64,000 nucleotides of DNA from Pseudooceanicola marinus (lineage in GTDB: Bacteria; Pseudomonadota; Alphaproteobacteria; Rhodobacterales; Rhodobacteraceae), in NCBI RefSeq assembly GCF_002786295.1, contig NZ_PGTC01000018.1:372001-436000 (forward strand), in the 5' to 3' direction. Of the stretch, positions 19,795-28,881 are shown piece by piece; positions within the stretch are counted from its first letter, which is position 1; each line of letters opens with the position of its first letter. The position numbers and the translations under genes were made by a program. Below the pieces are notes generated by a model. That model was not told the DNA's origin, searched no databases, and saw only the letters and a list, made by a program, of their open reading frames with translations.

Positions 19795-21011
19795 CAACGG
19801 TCGACCTCGCCGAACACGATGTCGAGCGTCCCGATGATTGCGGCCACGTCGGCCAGCTGGTGGCCCGAGGCGATGTGATCCATCGACTGCATGTGCAGGA
19901 AGCCCGGCGCGCGCAGCTTGGCCCGGTAGGGCTTGTTGGTGCCATCGGAGACCATGTAGACGCCGAACTCGCCCTTGGGCGCCTCGACGGCGGCATAGAC
20001 CTCGCCCGCCGGGACGTGGAAGCCCTCGGTGTAGAGCTTGAAGTGGTGGATGAGCGCCTCCATCGAGGTCTTCATCTCACCGCGCTTCGGCGGGGTCAGC
20101 TTGCCGCGGGCCAGCACGTCGCCGGGGGTTTCCCGCAGCTTCACGATGGCCTGGCGAATAATCTTGGTCGACTCGCGCATCTCCGCCATGCGGCAGAGAT
20201 AGCGGTCATAGCAGTCACCGTTCTTGCCGACGGGGATCTGGAAGTCGAACTCGTCGTAGCATTCGTAGGGCTGGCTGCGACGCAGGTCCCAGGCCAGGCC
20301 CGACCCGCGCACCATGACGCCGGAATAGCCCCAGTCGAGGATATCCTGTTCGCTGACTACGCCGATGTCGACGTTGCGCTGCTTGAAGATCCGGTTCTCG
20401 GTCAGCAGGCTGTCGATGTCGTCGAGCTTCTGGGGGAATTCGATCGCCCATTCCTCGATGTCGTCGATCAGCTTGTCGGTCAGGTCCTGGTGGACGCCGC
20501 CGGGCCGGAAATAGGCCGCGTGGAAGCGCGCGCCGGAGGCCCGTTCGTAGAAGATGCAAAGATCTTCACGCGGTTCGAAGCCCCACAGCGGCGGCGTCAG
20601 CGCGCCGACGTCCATGGCCTGCGTGGTGACATTCAGCAGGTGGTTCTGGATCCGCCCGATCTCGCAGAACAGTACGCGGATCAGCGAGGCGCGCTTCGGG
20701 ATTTCCACCCCGGTCAGCTTCTCGATAGCCAGGCACCAGGCGTGTTCCTGGTTCATCGGCGCAACGTAGTCGAGCCGGTCCAAGTACGGCAGGTTCTGCA
20801 GGTAGGTCCGGCTTTCCATCAGCTTTTCGGTGCCACGGTGCAGCAGGCCGATGTGCGGGTCGGCCCGCTCCACGATCTCGCCGTCCAGTTCCAGCACCAT
20901 CCTCAGCACGCCGTGTGCCGCCGGGTGCTGGGGCCCGAAGTTGATGTTGAAGTTGCGGATCTGCTGTTCGCCCGTCTGGGCGTCGTCGAAACCTTTGGAT
21001 CCGTCCATCAC
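19794..21011 (-). CDS. nuoD: NADH-quinone oxidoreductase subunit D
   Basis: The 49-kDa-type subunit forms the quinone site with NuoB. The 405 residues include [14 protein letters not shown] near the N-terminus (the conserved His loop of the quinone pocket), [14 protein letters not shown], and the C-terminus [20 protein letters not shown] typical of the family. It is separate from NuoC, unlike the fused E. coli NuoCD. It overlaps nuoC by 4 nt. Confidence 0.97.
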   Translation of the reverse strand: MMDGSKGFDDAQTGEQQIRNFNINFGPQHPAAHGVLRMVLELDGEIVERADPHIGLLHRGTEKLMESRTYLQNLPYLDRLDYVAPMNQEHAWCLAIEKLTGVEIPKRASLIRVLFCEIGRIQNHLLNVTTQAMDVGALTPPLWGFEPREDLCIFYERASGARFHAAYFRPGGVHQDLTDKLIDDIEEWAIEFPQKLDDIDSLLTENRIFKQRNVDIGVVSEQDILDWGYSGVMVRGSGLAWDLRRSQPYECYDEFDFQIPVGKNGDCYDRYLCRMAEMRESTKIIRQAIVKLRETPGDVLARGKLTPPKRGEMKTSMEALIHHFKLYTEGFHVPAGEVYAAVEAPKGEFGVYMVSDGTNKPYRAKLRAPGFLHMQSMDHIASGHQLADVAAIIGTLDIVFGEVDR

Positions 21012-21619
21012 TTCGCCCCCTCTTCGGTCTTCTCGTCACCGGGAAGAATGTACTCGGCCCCCTCCCAGGGGGACATGAAATCGAACTGGCGGTATTCCTG
21101 CACCAGGCTGACGGGTTCATAGACGACGCGCTTCTGCACCTCGTCGTAGCGCACCTCGGTGTAGCCGGTGGTGGGGAAGTCCTTGCGCAGCGGGTGACCG
21201 CGGAAGCCATAGTCGGTCAGGATGCGGCGCAGGTCCGGGTGGCCGGAGAAGACGATGCCGAACATGTCGAACACCTCGCGCTCGAACCAGTCGGCCGATT
21301 TGTGCACGCTGGTGATCGAGGGCAGCATCTCATCCTCGCGCACCGCGACCCTCAGGCGGATGCGCTGGTTCTGGTACATCGACAGGAAGTGGTAGACCAC
21401 GTCGAACCGCTTGGCCCGCTCGGGGTAGTCCACGGCCGTGATGTCGACCAGCGAGGAAAACTTGCAGCTGCTGTCGGTGCGCAGGAATTCGACGAAGCCC
21501 ACGATGTTCGAGGGCGTCACGTCGACGTTCAGCTCGCCGAAGGAGACCTCCCAGGCGGCGACGCAGTCGGGGCGCTTGGCTTCGATGTGGGCGCCCAGTT
21601 CGTTCAGAGCTTCGCTCAT
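21008..21619 (-). CDS. nuoC: NADH-quinone oxidoreductase subunit C
   Basis: This 203-residue peripheral-arm subunit (30-kDa type) has no cofactor. The family signature is visible as [20 protein letters not shown] followed by [20 protein letters not shown]. The C-terminal tail [16 protein letters not shown] is standard. Its start lies 13 nt after nuoB. Confidence 0.97.
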   Translation of the reverse strand: MSEALNELGAHIEAKRPDCVAAWEVSFGELNVDVTPSNIVGFVEFLRTDSSCKFSSLVDITAVDYPERAKRFDVVYHFLSMYQNQRIRLRVAVREDEMLPSITSVHKSADWFEREVFDMFGIVFSGHPDLRRILTDYGFRGHPLRKDFPTTGYTEVRYDEVQKRVVYEPVSLVQEYRQFDFMSPWEGAEYILPGDEKTEEGAK

Positions 21620-21632
21620 GATCTCGCCCCCT

Positions 21633-22166
21633 TCAGCGCGTCAGAGTGCCGGTGCGGCGGATCTTCCGCGCCAGCTGCATGATGCCGTAAAGCAGGGCTT
21701 CGGCGGTCGGCGGGCAGCCGGGAACGTAGATGTCCACGGGCACGATCCGGTCGCAGCCACGCACCACGGAATAGCTGTAGTGGTAGTAGCCGCCGCCGTT
21801 GGCGCAGGACCCCATCGAGATCACGTAGCGCGGCTCGGGCATCTGGTCATAGACCTTGCGCAGCGCCGGCGCCATCTTGTTGGTCAGCGTGCCGGCAACG
21901 ATCATCACGTCGGACTGGCGCGGGCTTGCGCGCGGCGCGGTGCCGAAGCGTTCCACGTCGTAACGCGGCATCGACACGTGCATCATCTCCACGGCGCAGC
22001 AGGCCAGGCCGAAGGTCATCCAGTGCAGCGACCCGGTCCGGGCCCAGCTGATCAGGTCCTCGGTGGAGGTCAGCAGGAAGCCCTTGTCCTGAAGTTCGCG
22101 GTTCAGGGCCTGGGTCCCGACTTCCTTGTCGGCCTGGGCGGTATTGGCAGAGGTCATCACTCCCAT
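21633..22166 (-). CDS. nuoB: NADH-quinone oxidoreductase subunit B
   Basis: NuoB holds cluster N2, the electron donor to quinone. Ligand motifs are visible as [10 protein letters not shown], then [16 protein letters not shown] and [14 protein letters not shown]. Start choice is open: ATG at 22166 has AAGGGAG seven bases upstream and overlaps nuoA by 10 nt; ATG at 22157 (MTSANTAQ, 174 aa) shares one base with the nuoA stop and, as I recall, matches the length of the Paracoccus subunit. I list the former for its ribosome site. Confidence 0.95.
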   Translation of the reverse strand: MGVMTSANTAQADKEVGTQALNRELQDKGFLLTSTEDLISWARTGSLHWMTFGLACCAVEMMHVSMPRYDVERFGTAPRASPRQSDVMIVAGTLTNKMAPALRKVYDQMPEPRYVISMGSCANGGGYYHYSYSVVRGCDRIVPVDIYVPGCPPTAEALLYGIMQLARKIRRTGTLTR

Positions 22167-22522
22167 TCCAGAGCTCCCTTCTTCCATTCATAGGCGAAGC
22201 CGATCGTCAGGACGAACAGGAAGACCATCATCGACCAGAAGCCCACCATCGAGATGTCCTTGAAGGCCACGGCCCAGGGGAACAGCATGGCGATTTCGAG
22301 GTCGAAGATGATGAACAGGATCGAGACCAGGTAGAACCGGACGTCGAATTTCATCCGCGCATCGTCGAAAGCGTTGAAGCCGCATTCGTAGGCGCTGACT
22401 TTTTCGGGATCAGGGTTGCGCACGGCGAGGATCAGCGCGGCGAGGATCAAGACCAGGCCAAGGGCGATCGCGACCGCGAGAAAGATGAGGATGGGAAGGT
22501 ATTCCCGCAGCATCTCTTCCAC
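22157..22522 (-). CDS. nuoA: NADH-quinone oxidoreductase subunit A
   Basis: NuoA is a 121-residue, three-helix membrane subunit. The hydrophilic loop between helices 1 and 2 shows [20 protein letters not shown], including the conserved Cys that marks the open or closed state of the enzyme, and [13 protein letters not shown] follows. It is the first gene of the run; the promoter should lie within 22523-22985. Confidence 0.97.
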   Translation of the reverse strand: MEEMLREYLPILIFLAVAIALGLVLILAALILAVRNPDPEKVSAYECGFNAFDDARMKFDVRFYLVSILFIIFDLEIAMLFPWAVAFKDISMVGFWSMMVFLFVLTIGFAYEWKKGALEWE

Positions 22523-22634
22523 GAATGGCTCCTTTCATGGGCGGCGGGGGTCCGCGCGTCCGGACCCTCAAGGCTGTGACGGGTTTTACGCCCGCCCCCC
22601 GGCAGGGTCAACCGAGGGCGCGCGTTTTAGACGG

Positions 22635-22650
22635 TCACGATGTGTCGTGA
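22635..22650. promoter_or_regulatory. Inverted repeat upstream of nuoA
   Basis: TCACGA, a 4-nt spacer TGTG, then TCGTGA lies 112-128 bp upstream of the nuoA start, next to the A/T-rich patch. A two-fold symmetric site here is a candidate operator for control of Complex I. I cannot name the regulator. Confidence 0.4.
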
Positions 22651-22736
22651 ACTCCCTTTGTAAACAATTGAATACCAAGGAATTGATCTTCGCCTCGACG
22701 GTTAACGCCGCATTGCCGCATCGGGAACGGTACCCA

Positions 22737-22770
22737 ACGGAATCACTCGGAAATACATGACGGAATCACT
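22737..22770. repeat. 11-bp direct repeat, 23-bp period
   Basis: ACGGAATCACT occurs at 22737-22747 and again at 22760-22770. The 23-bp period is close to two helical turns, so two protein molecules could bind on one face of the DNA. It lies about 215 bp upstream of nuoA. Confidence 0.45.
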
Positions 22771-22985
22771 TGGTTTTGCGGCACGCCCCGCGGCGCCGCG
22801 GCGCAGAGCGCGGAAAGTGCCCCGTCGTCAGCATCATAGCCTGCGCCCCCGGGCGGGCGTTGTGACCGGCTCTGCACTGCAGCGTATGGAAAAGGACACC
22901 GGCAGGCCACGCCGGGGCCGGCAACAACGTCGTCGAGCAGGACCTTGGTCCCCCTCAGCGCGCCACGTCCCGCGGCAGAGGCCAC

Positions 22986-23771
22986 TCAGGCCTGCCAGGG
23001 AGGCGTGGTCTTGGCAAAGAAGGCGGCGATGCCCGCCTGCGCCTCGCTGCCTTCCCAACAGGCAACCAGTTCCTCCACCGAATGCGCCACCTCGGCTTCG
23101 GAGGGGGCGCCGCCCAGGCGTCGGGCCAGCCGCTTGGCCCGTGCCACGGCCTCGGGCGCGGTCTCCAGGATCGGGGCCAGCTCGGCCTCGACGGCCGCGT
23201 CCAGTTCCGCCGCCGGGACCACCCGGGCCAGAAGATCCAGCGACTGTGCCATGGGCGCGTCGAAGCGGTTGCCCTGGAAGAAGATGCGCCGGGCGCCAGC
23301 CGGGCCGGTGCGGGCCACCACATAGGGGCCGATGGTGGCCGGGATCAGCCCCAGCCGGGTCTCGGTCAGGGCCATCTTCACCACATCGGCGCCGATCGCC
23401 ACATCACAGACCGCCGCCAGCCCGACCCCGCCGCCGAAGCAATTGCCCTGCACACGCCCGATCAGCGGTTTCGGCAGCGCGTCCAGCGCGCCCAGCATGT
23501 CCGCCAGCTTGCGCGCCTCCAGCCGGCGGGTGGCACTGTCGGCGCGCATCTGGTCCTGCATCCAGCCCAGGTCACCCCCGGCACAAAAGGTCCGCCCCTC
23601 CGCGCCCAGCACGACCGCGCGGACCGCCGGATCGGCCCCCAGGTCTGCCGCCGCCGCCGTCAGCTCGTCGATCATCACCGCGTTCATCGCATTGTGCTTC
23701 TCCGCCCGGGCCAACCAAAGATGGGCCACGCCGCGCGGGTCGCGCTCGATCCGGATCGTCTCGTAGCTCAT
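22986..23771 (-). CDS. liuC: Enoyl-CoA hydratase/isomerase family, probable methylglutaconyl-CoA hydratase
   Basis: The 261-residue crotonase-fold enzyme shows the oxyanion-hole segments (CAGGDLGWM and GNCFGGGVGLA) and LTETRLGLIPATIGPYV, which carries one catalytic Glu. That last segment resembles AUH-type methylglutaconyl-CoA hydratases. The neighbours (HMG-CoA lyase, both MCC subunits, isovaleryl-CoA dehydrogenase) supply every other step of leucine breakdown, so the assignment to hydration of 3-methylglutaconyl-CoA rests mainly on context. It overlaps the HMG-CoA lyase gene by 4 nt. Confidence 0.8.
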   Translation of the reverse strand: MSYETIRIERDPRGVAHLWLARAEKHNAMNAVMIDELTAAAADLGADPAVRAVVLGAEGRTFCAGGDLGWMQDQMRADSATRRLEARKLADMLGALDALPKPLIGRVQGNCFGGGVGLAAVCDVAIGADVVKMALTETRLGLIPATIGPYVVARTGPAGARRIFFQGNRFDAPMAQSLDLLARVVPAAELDAAVEAELAPILETAPEAVARAKRLARRLGGAPSEAEVAHSVEELVACWEGSEAQAGIAAFFAKTTPPWQA

Positions 23772-24631
23772 GCCGTCTCTCCCTGCCGCATCTGGCGGGC
23801 CATCGCCGCCGCCTCCGCCAGCACCGCCGCGTCCAGCCCGGTGGCAAAGCCCCGCGCCTCGACCCGGTCGCGGACCGCCTCGGTGGCCACGTTGCCCTTG
23901 GCGCCCGGCGCATAGGGGCAGCCGCCCAGACCGCCGACGGCGGCATCGAAGATGCGCAACCCCTGCTCAAGCGCCACGTCGATATTGTCGAGCGCCCGAC
24001 CCTCGGTGTCGTGAAAATGCCCGGCGACGTGATCGCTCGGGATCTCATGCAGGACGGCGCGCAGCATCGGCGCGACCTCCTCGGGCGTGGCGCGGCCCAG
24101 GGTCTCGCCCAGCGAAATCTCGATGCAGCCCATCTCGAAGAGCGCCACGGCGACCTCGGCGACCGCGCCCGGCGCCACGGGCCCGTCGTAGGGGCAATGC
24201 GTCACGCAGCTGACGTAGCCGCGCACCGGCAGTTCGGCCGCACGCGCGGCCTCGACCACAGGGCGGAACCGCTCCAGGCTCTCGGCGATGGAAGCGTTGA
24301 TGTTGGCCCGGCTGAACCCCTCGGAGGCTGAACCGAAGACCGCGACCTCATCCGCGCCCGCCGCAACCGCGTCCTCGAAGCCCCGCATGTTGGGGGTCAG
24401 CGCGGTATAGCGCACGCCGGGCGCGCGGGTGATCCCCGCCAGCACCTCCGCGCTGCCGGCCATCTGCGGCACCCATTTCGGGCTGACGAAGCTGGCGCAT
24501 TCGATCCGGGCAAAGCCCGCGCGGCTCAGGCAATCGACCAGCGCGATCTTCTCGGCCACCGGAATGGCCCGCGCCTCGTTCTGCAGCCCGTCACGCGGAC
24601 CCACCTCGAAGATCTCGACCCTCTCGGCCAT
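23768..24631 (-). CDS. mvaB: Hydroxymethylglutaryl-CoA lyase
   Basis: The enzyme splits HMG-CoA into acetoacetate and acetyl-CoA, the last step of leucine catabolism. The 287 residues form a TIM-barrel lyase: EVGPRDGLQNE at the N-terminus (divalent metal and substrate Arg/Asp), ASFVSPKWVPQMAGS, HFHDTEGRALDNI (metal His pair), and GLGGCPYAPGAKGNVATE, which holds the catalytic Cys. It overlaps the crotonase gene by 4 nt and starts 27 nt after the GST gene. Confidence 0.93.
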   Translation of the reverse strand: MAERVEIFEVGPRDGLQNEARAIPVAEKIALVDCLSRAGFARIECASFVSPKWVPQMAGSAEVLAGITRAPGVRYTALTPNMRGFEDAVAAGADEVAVFGSASEGFSRANINASIAESLERFRPVVEAARAAELPVRGYVSCVTHCPYDGPVAPGAVAEVAVALFEMGCIEISLGETLGRATPEEVAPMLRAVLHEIPSDHVAGHFHDTEGRALDNIDVALEQGLRIFDAAVGGLGGCPYAPGAKGNVATEAVRDRVEARGFATGLDAAVLAEAAAMARQMRQGETA

Positions 24632-24658
24632 GGTTCCCCCTCCCTCTCCTGTCGCGCC

Positions 24659-25336
24659 TTACTGCGGCACCGTCTCCTCCAGCGCGGGATAGAACTCCTG
24701 CGCATAGACCCCGGTGCCCGGATCGGGCCGGGCATTGGCAAAGCTCGGCCGGTCGGTGATCCGCTCGTACCAGGCGGCCATCTCCGGGAAGCCCTCCATG
24801 TCGGTGAAATGCAGCGCGATCCACACCGCCTGCCCGACGGCGATGTCGGCGGCGGAAAAGCCAGAGGTCAGCAGGTAGTCGCGGTTCTCGACCAGGGTCG
24901 ACAGGCGCCCCTCGATGGCGGCGAAGCATTTCTTCAGCCTGGCGACCTCGATCTTCATGATGGTGGGCGAGCGCATCCAGTCCTCGTGCAGCACCAGATG
25001 CTGCTGCGTCAGCGCCGCGCAGTGCTGCGAGATCGTCTCGGCGAAATGCAGCCAGACCAGCCAGTCGGGGCGGTCCAAGTCGCCCGCCGAGCGGCCCAGG
25101 CCACGTTCCGGGAAGCGTTCACAGAGAATCTCCATGATCGCCAGGCTTTCGAAATAGGTCTCGCCGTCCATCTCCAGCGCAGGCACGCGGCCCGCGGGCG
25201 ACAGCGACAGGTAGTCAGGCTGGCGCAGGGAGGCGTCGAAGGGGCGGATCGACATTTCAAAGGGCACGCCGAGCTCGTAGAGCAGCCACAAGACCCGCAT
25301 GGAGCGCGACCCGGCACAGTGATGCAGCGTGATCAT
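24659..25336 (-). CDS. Glutathione S-transferase family protein
   Basis: The 225 residues have an N-terminal thioredoxin-like GST domain (CAGSRSMRVLWLLYELGVPF, then LSPAGRVPALEMDG and YFESLAIMEILCE, the glutathione contact) and a helical C-terminal domain. The substrate is unknown. It overlaps the MCC alpha gene by 4 nt, so it is an integral part of the leucine operon. It may detoxify reactive enoyl-CoA or aldehyde by-products, but this is inference. Confidence 0.85.
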   Translation of the reverse strand: MITLHHCAGSRSMRVLWLLYELGVPFEMSIRPFDASLRQPDYLSLSPAGRVPALEMDGETYFESLAIMEILCERFPERGLGRSAGDLDRPDWLVWLHFAETISQHCAALTQQHLVLHEDWMRSPTIMKIEVARLKKCFAAIEGRLSTLVENRDYLLTSGFSAADIAVGQAVWIALHFTDMEGFPEMAAWYERITDRPSFANARPDPGTGVYAQEFYPALEETVPQ

Positions 25337-27306
25337 GCGGCGTCTCCCGCCTCCGCCGCCTCCAGCCGGATGAGCGCGGCGCCGGCGTCGACCTGGCCGC
25401 CTTCCGTGGTCAGAATTTCGGCAACGATACCATCTCGCGGGGCGACAAGCGCGTGTTCCATCTTCATGGCCTCAAGGATAGCCAATCGCTGCCCGGCAGC
25501 AACCGTTTCACCCGCGCGCGTGAAGATGGCGCGCACTAGACCGGGCATCGGCGCCAGGATCACGTCGCCCCCGGCGGCGGCCTCGCCTCCCTGCCCCGGC
25601 AGGATCAGCTCCATTTCCAGCGGCCAGCCGCCGAAGAGGGTGATGCGCTGCCCCTCGCGGTGCCAACCCGGCGCCCGCTGGCCGTCGAGGCGCCAGCCAT
25701 CGGCCTGCCAGCGGGCCTCGATGGCCGTGCCCTCGCCATCAACGGGCGTGATGACATGGCTGCCGTCATCGCGGCTCTCAACCGCGAGCTCGACCGTCTC
25801 GCCCTGGTGGGCCAGCGTCACGATCCGCCGCAGCGGCGCCCAGAGGGTGAAGCCCCGACGCGGCGCGGGGGCGCCTTCGAGGTCCAGCGCAATCATCGCC
25901 GCCCAGGCCAGCGCGGCGGCATCGGCCACCGGCGCCTCGCAGAGCGCCGCCTGGTGCCGTTCGATCAGACCGGTGTCCACCTCACCGGCACGGAAGTCCT
26001 CCTGCGCCACCAGCCGTTCAAGGAAGCCGAGATTGGTGACGCTGCCCGCAACTTCGGTCCCGCGCAGCCCCGCCTTCAGACGGGCGAGGGCCACATCGCG
26101 GGTCGGGCCTTGGGCGATCACCTTGGCGATCATCGGGTCGTAGTGCGGGCTGATCTCATCCCCCTCGCGCACGCCGGTATCGACGCGCAGGCCGTCGGGA
26201 AAGGCCAGCCGGTCCAGCCGTCCGGTGGCGGGCAGGAAACCGGCGGCGGCATCCTCGGCGTAAAGGCGGGCCTCGACCGCATGGCCCCGGATCGCCAGGT
26301 CCGCCTGGGCGCAGGGCAGAGGCTCGCCCGCCGCCACGCGGATCTGCCATTCGACCAAATCGACCCCGGTGATCGCCTCCGTTACGGGATGTTCCACCTG
26401 CAGGCGGGTGTTCATCTCCATGAACCAGAACCCGTCGGCGCGCAGGCCCTCGCTGCCGTCGGCGATGAACTCGATCGTGCCCGCCCCCTTGTAGCCGATG
26501 GCCTCGGCCGCGCGCACGGCGGCGCCGGTCATGGCGGCGCGCACCTCTTCGGACATGCCCGGCGCGGGGGCCTCCTCGATCACCTTCTGGTGGCGCCGTT
26601 GCAGGGAACAGTCACGTTCGAACAGATGCACCGCGCGGGTGCCGTCGCCGAAGACCTGCACCTCCACGTGGCGCGGGCTGAGGATGTATTTCTCCACCAG
26701 CATCTCGTCATTGCCGAAGGCGCCCTTGGCCTCGGCCTTGGCCGCAGCCAGCGCCTCCGAGAACGCGGCCGGCGCATCGACGCGGCGCATCCCCTTGCCG
26801 CCGCCCCCTGCGACGGCCTTCAGCAGGACGGGATAGCCGATGCGCTCTGCCTCCGCCGCCAGATGCGCCTCGGATTGCTCGGCCCCGTGGTAGCCCGGCA
26901 CGACCGGCACGCCCGCCTCCTCCATCAGCGCCTTCGCCGCGCCCTTCAGCCCCATGGACCGGATCGCCCTGGCCGACGGGCCGATGAACACGAGGCCTGC
27001 ATCCTCCAGCGCCTCGACGAAATCGGGGTTCTCGGACAGGAAGCCGTAGCCCGGATGCACCGCCTGTGCGCCGGTGGCCCGGGCAGCGGCGATGATCGCA
27101 TCGCCCCGCAGGTAGCTTTCATCGGGCCGCGCCCCGCCCAGCGACACCGCCTCGTCGGCCAGGGCCACATGGCGCGCCTCGGCATCCACGTCGGAATGCA
27201 CCGCGACGGTGGCAATGCCCATGGCCCGGGCGCTTTCGATCACCCGACAGGCGATCTCGCCCCGGTTGGCGATCAGGATCTTGGTGAACAGTTGCCCCTC
27301 AGCCAT
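25333..27306 (-). CDS. mccA: Methylcrotonyl-CoA carboxylase, biotin-carrying alpha subunit
   Basis: The 657-residue protein combines biotin carboxylase (N-terminal about 450 residues: [17 protein letters not shown]-grasp loop [26 protein letters not shown]), a middle BT-type linking domain, and a C-terminal biotin carrier domain. The biotin lysine is K615 in EAMKMEH. With the beta subunit (28882-30486) it carboxylates 3-methylcrotonyl-CoA. Gene context favours this over propionyl- or acetyl-CoA carboxylase. It overlaps the GST gene by 4 nt and the macrodomain gene by 8 nt. BirA at 3356-4135 could biotinylate it. Confidence 0.92.
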   Translation of the reverse strand: MAEGQLFTKILIANRGEIACRVIESARAMGIATVAVHSDVDAEARHVALADEAVSLGGARPDESYLRGDAIIAAARATGAQAVHPGYGFLSENPDFVEALEDAGLVFIGPSARAIRSMGLKGAAKALMEEAGVPVVPGYHGAEQSEAHLAAEAERIGYPVLLKAVAGGGGKGMRRVDAPAAFSEALAAAKAEAKGAFGNDEMLVEKYILSPRHVEVQVFGDGTRAVHLFERDCSLQRRHQKVIEEAPAPGMSEEVRAAMTGAAVRAAEAIGYKGAGTIEFIADGSEGLRADGFWFMEMNTRLQVEHPVTEAITGVDLVEWQIRVAAGEPLPCAQADLAIRGHAVEARLYAEDAAAGFLPATGRLDRLAFPDGLRVDTGVREGDEISPHYDPMIAKVIAQGPTRDVALARLKAGLRGTEVAGSVTNLGFLERLVAQEDFRAGEVDTGLIERHQAALCEAPVADAAALAWAAMIALDLEGAPAPRRGFTLWAPLRRIVTLAHQGETVELAVESRDDGSHVITPVDGEGTAIEARWQADGWRLDGQRAPGWHREGQRITLFGGWPLEMELILPGQGGEAAAGGDVILAPMPGLVRAIFTRAGETVAAGQRLAILEAMKMEHALVAPRDGIVAEILTTEGGQVDAGAALIRLEAAEAGDAA

Positions 27307-27802
27307 CGACGGCCTCCCTCAGTATCTCTGCCTGTCGCGCATCAAAGGCGACCAGGGTGATCTCCATCTCGTGCCGGGCCTCGGCGAGCCAGGCCCGGCA
27401 GGCACAGACGGCGATCTGCGCCGCTGCCCGCGCCGGGTAGCCATAGACCCCGGTCGAGATCGCTGGAAAGGCGATGGACCGCAGCCCCGCCTCGGCCGCC
27501 AGATCGAGCGCATGGCCATAGCAGGCCGCGAGCGTCTCGGGTTCCTGCGCCTGGCCACCCTTCCAGACCGGCCCCACCGTGTGAATGACGTGCAGCGCCG
27601 GCAGACCGTGCCCGGCCGTCATGCGCGCCTCACCGGGCGGGCAACCGCCCAGGGTGCGGCACTCGGCCAGCAGGCCCGGCCCGGCGGCGCGGTGAATGGC
27701 GCCGTCAACGCCCCCGCCGCCCAGCAACTGCGGGTTGGCCGCGTTGACGATGGCGTCTACGGCCAGGGTGGTGATGTCGCCCTGCCAGACGGTCAGGCTC
27801 AT
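27299..27802 (-). CDS. Macrodomain protein, probable O-acetyl-ADP-ribose deacetylase
   Basis: The 167 residues form a single MacroD-like domain: [30 protein letters not shown] (ADP-ribose site and catalytic Asn/Asp region) and [12 protein letters not shown] (phosphate loop). Related enzymes remove acetyl from O-acetyl-ADP-ribose or ADP-ribose from proteins. The ATG at 27802 overlaps the NMO-like stop by 4 nt, and the end overlaps mccA by 8 nt. Its place inside a leucine operon is unusual; a link to sirtuin-type removal of acyl marks produced by reactive CoA esters is a speculation. Confidence 0.88.
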   Translation of the reverse strand: MSLTVWQGDITTLAVDAIVNAANPQLLGGGGVDGAIHRAAGPGLLAECRTLGGCPPGEARMTAGHGLPALHVIHTVGPVWKGGQAQEPETLAACYGHALDLAAEAGLRSIAFPAISTGVYGYPARAAAQIAVCACRAWLAEARHEMEITLVAFDARQAEILREAVDG

Positions 27803-28776
27803 GTCCGCCTCCACCCGCCCGCCAGCAGCCCCTCGGCCTGCGTTGCCATATCCTCCAGGATCTCGGCCGCCGGGCGCACCCGGTCGATCAGCCCGATCCC
27901 CTCGCCCACGATGGGGCCCGCGATGTCGGCCTCGCCCTTTGCGGCGGCGTCCAGCCAGCGCGCCCGCGCGGCCTCGTCCTGGGCCAGCGCGTCCAGCCGC
28001 CCTTCCCATTCCTCGGAAAAAGCATTGCGCATGCCCCGCAGATCGAACCCCTCGGGCCAGTTTTTCTGCCGCGCCACGTCCCAGAGCTTACTGCGGTAGG
28101 TGGCATCGCCCCCGGCGGCCATCGCCGCGCGGTGTTGCCCCTCGGGCACCAGCGCCTCGGCAGCGGCCCAGAAGGCCGTGCCGCAGACCACGCCCTCGGC
28201 CCCCAGCATCAGCGCGGCGGCCAGGCCGCGCCCGTCGGCAATGCCGCCGGCGGCCAAGAGCAGCACGTCGGGCGCCTCGCGCGCCAGCAGATCGACCAGC
28301 TCGGGCACCAGGGTCATCGTGGCCCGGCGCGCGCCATGGCCCCCGGCCTCGGTGCCTTGGGCGACCAGCGCCATCGCGCCCGCCTCCAGCGCCGCGCGGG
28401 CCTGCGCCAGGTTCTGCACCTGCGCCATCACCGGCACGCCCGCCGCCTGCGCCCGGGCGGCAAAAGGCGCCAGATCCCCAAAGGACAGGAACAGAAGCTC
28501 GGGCGCCTCCGCCAGAACCTCGTCCAGCAGGGCCTCGCCCGCCGCGCCGGTCTCGGCCAGCGCCCAGGTGATGAAGCCCAAGCCTCGGCGTGCATTGCCC
28601 GCCGCCGCCCATTCGCGCCGCACCCAGTCGGGATCGGCATAGCCGCCCCCCACCAGCCCCAGCCCACCCGCACCGCTGACGGCGGCGGCCAGCGCACCGC
28701 CCGCAACCCCCGCCATGGGTGCCAAGACCACCGGATATCGCAGGTTGAACCTCCGGGTGACACGTGTCTCGATCAT
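27799..28776 (-). CDS. Nitronate monooxygenase-like flavoprotein (NPD family)
   Basis: The 325 residues form an FMN-binding TIM barrel of the 2-nitropropane dioxygenase family: [19 protein letters not shown] at the N-terminus, GTEAGGHG in the middle (carries the usual catalytic His), [31 protein letters not shown] for phosphate binding. Such enzymes oxidise propionate 3-nitronate or related nitro compounds, but many are quinone reductases. It is translationally coupled to the macrodomain gene. Its role in the leucine operon is unknown. Confidence 0.85.
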   Translation of the reverse strand: MIETRVTRRFNLRYPVVLAPMAGVAGGALAAAVSGAGGLGLVGGGYADPDWVRREWAAAGNARRGLGFITWALAETGAAGEALLDEVLAEAPELLFLSFGDLAPFAARAQAAGVPVMAQVQNLAQARAALEAGAMALVAQGTEAGGHGARRATMTLVPELVDLLAREAPDVLLLAAGGIADGRGLAAALMLGAEGVVCGTAFWAAAEALVPEGQHRAAMAAGGDATYRSKLWDVARQKNWPEGFDLRGMRNAFSEEWEGRLDALAQDEAARARWLDAAAKGEADIAGPIVGEGIGLIDRVRPAAEILEDMATQAEGLLAGGWRRT

Positions 28777-28801
28777 CGTTCGCCCCTGTCTTCTCGTTGC
28801 C

Positions 28802-28857
28802 CAAAATATCCCGGCGCAGCCGCGGCACAGCCGTGACGGCGGCAGAGCCCCCTCCCC
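28802..28857. repeat. Copy of a short intergenic repeat
   Basis: This part of the 105-bp gap between the NMO-like gene and mccB begins CAAAATATCCCGG and ends with GGCAGAGCCCCCTCCCC (28841-28857). The same 17 bases recur at 54352-54368, where they are preceded by a similar CAAAAATACTCCGG. So the two gaps carry related repeat sequence. Confidence 0.5.
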
Positions 28858-28881
28858 GCCCGCTGCAAACGCGGCCTCCGG

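Larger units (their letters stand above)
22523..22985. other. Intergenic region with the presumed nuo promoter
   Basis: This 463-bp gap separates the start of nuoA from the end of the crotonase gene, both on the minus strand. An A/T-rich patch at about 22656-22690, unlike its GC-rich surroundings, is the best place for the nuo promoter, though I cannot fix -35 and -10 boxes. It also holds an inverted repeat (22635-22650), an 11-bp direct repeat (22737-22747 and 22760-22770) and a 14-bp GC palindrome (22788-22801). An 80-codon frame at 22743-22985 has no recognisable content and I do not count it as a gene. No clear terminator follows the crotonase gene. Confidence 0.6.

Noticed and set aside
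22788-22801. CCGCGGCGCCGCGG palindrome as a terminator for the crotonase operon
   Set aside because: No T run follows on the minus strand; with only G and C it may be chance in this composition.
22743-22985. An 80-codon minus-strand frame after the crotonase stop
   Set aside because: No recognisable similarity, no ribosome site, and Arg/Pro/Ala-rich composition as in chance frames. It covers sites better read as regulatory.
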